In this document: in pieces, positions 63,447-64,000 of the stretch | Numbering within the stretch: position 1 is the first letter of the stretch | Layout: each line of letters opens with the position of its first letter | Assembly: GCA_046291395.1 (NCBI GenBank) | Contig: JBKBTF010000002.1 | Coordinates: 62,001 to 126,000, forward strand | Length of the DNA stretch: 64,000 nt | Direction: 5' to 3' | Source: Blastomonas sp046291395 | Lineage (GTDB): Bacteria; Pseudomonadota; Alphaproteobacteria; Sphingomonadales; Sphingomonadaceae | Program-made: the position numbers and the translations under genes | Notes under the pieces: generated by a model | Told to the model about the DNA's origin: nothing | The model's database searches: none | What the model saw: only the letters and a program-made list of their open reading frames with translations

Positions 63447-64000
63447 TGTTGATCCCCGACCGGCTCGATGATGGTTCGGCTTATCCCCTGGGCGCCACGT
63501 TCAACGGCCTAGGCGTCAACTTCGCGGTTTTCTCGGCCAACGCCGACAAGATCGAACTGTGCCTGTTCGATCCGCATGGACGCAAGGAACTGGCGCGGCT
63601 GGAATTGCCCCAATGCACCGACGAGGTTTGGCACGGCTTTCTGCCCGAGGCGCGACCGGGGCTGGTGTATGGCTTCCGCGCGCATGGCCCGTACGAGCCA
63701 CACAACGGCCACCGCTTCAACCCCAACAAGCTGCTGCTCGATCCCTATGCGCGCCGCCTGACCGGCGAGGTCCGCTGGACCGACGCGTTGCATTCCTACA
63801 GCGTCCGCTCGAAGCGTGCCGACCTCAGCTTCGACCGGCGCGACAGTGCCCCGGCGATGCCCAAGGGTGTCGTCAGCCATAGCGGCTTCAACTGGGCAGG
63901 CGATCAGCGGCCGCATATACCGTGGTCGGATACCGTCATCTACGAGGCGCACGCCAAGGGGCTGACCAAGCTGCTCGAGGACGTGCCGCCGCAGGAGCGC
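63446..64000 (+). CDS. glgX: Glycogen debranching enzyme, 3' end beyond window
   Basis: The first 185 residues of a GH13 isoamylase-type debranching enzyme that trims alpha-1,6 branches. The N-terminus RLDDGSAYPLGATFNGLGVN followed by FAVFSANADKIELCLFD is the CBM48 region typical of GlgX, and YGFRAHGPYEPHNGHRFNPN and KLLLDPYARRLTG follow. The catalytic barrel begins near WSDTVIYEAHAKGLTK and is cut by the window edge. ATG 63446 shares its first A with the glgB TAA stop (TAATG), and AAGGA lies about 10 bases before it. Confidence 0.94.
   Translation, partial: MLIPDRLDDGSAYPLGATFNGLGVNFAVFSANADKIELCLFDPHGRKELARLELPQCTDEVWHGFLPEARPGLVYGFRAHGPYEPHNGHRFNPNKLLLDPYARRLTGEVRWTDALHSYSVRSKRADLSFDRRDSAPAMPKGVVSHSGFNWAGDQRPHIPWSDTVIYEAHAKGLTKLLEDVPPQER

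Overview
The window is a 64-kb piece of a GC-rich alphaproteobacterial chromosome, most likely from a sphingomonad (Sphingomonadaceae). The evidence is two TonB-dependent receptors of the type abundant in that family, a D-mannonate dehydratase whose catalytic residues fall at the same numbers I recall for the Novosphingobium enzyme, a DUF6481 protein, and the very dense, often overlapping gene packing. I see no rRNA, tRNA, CRISPR array, phage or insertion sequence. One 10-N assembly gap lies inside a selO gene at 16298-16307.

Layout. (1) 1-12980 is a hexuronide/glucuronate utilisation locus. uxaC (partial), a FadR-type regulator, a FucP-like transporter, a GH3 and a GH2 glycosidase are on the minus strand. 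They diverge from a TonB-dependent receptor and an ExuT-like transporter, and manD faces back from the far side. Three near-identical operator-like sites (ATTGGTAAGACCTAT type) lie in front of the regulator, in the GH2/receptor divergent region and in front of manD. (2) 13106-13249 encodes a tiny exported peptide with three Cys-Cys pairs and has its own strong terminator. (3) 13410-38000 is mostly housekeeping or stress functions: a GT4 glycosyltransferase, an alpha/beta hydrolase, SelO, a DUF445 protein with an RND efflux pair, GlsB, an FrhB-like flavoprotein, a STAS / metallo-beta-lactamase-fold / CHASE2-SpoIIE signalling set, a citrate-lyase-like protein, an amidase, alkaline phosphatase and PEP carboxylase. 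(4) 37447-39370 carries an Lrp regulator divergent from a leucine-type dehydrogenase that is coupled to a small ACT-domain protein. (5) 39367-53524 is the most interesting region, a candidate D-amino-acid / D-peptide scavenging locus. A minus-strand run encodes a serine hydrolase, a DgcA/dipeptide-epimerase-like enolase-superfamily enzyme, a TonB-dependent receptor, a DgcN-like DUF1611 protein, a YkvI-like permease, a second serine hydrolase and an M19 dipeptidase. Five of its junctions are tight, four as short overlaps. An XRE-cupin regulator and an N-acyl-D-amino-acid-deacylase-like lipoprotein diverge from it. Two matching promoter/operator sequences head the two minus-strand transcription units. 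(6) 53630-54734 holds an Mfd-like relic and a DUF2934 protein. (7) 54935-64000 is the GlgE alpha-glucan pathway, glgE-treS/maltokinase-glgB-glgX, with start and stop codons overlapping at every junction.

How the genes work together. In region 1, external glycuronides would be captured by the receptor, cut by the periplasmic GH2 and GH3 enzymes, and imported by two MFS carriers. UxaC and ManD would then carry glucuronate toward KDG; the fructuronate reductase is not in the window. In region 5, the receptor, exported hydrolases and dipeptidase would release amino acids from D-residue-containing peptides, and DgcN and DgcA would turn D-Glu (or a related D-residue) into the L-series. In region 7, trehalose is isomerised to maltose, phosphorylated, polymerised and branched.

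Two kinds of intergenic palindromic element (16952-17024 and 32390-32504) sit exactly between convergent genes and look like bidirectional terminators or REP-type repeats.
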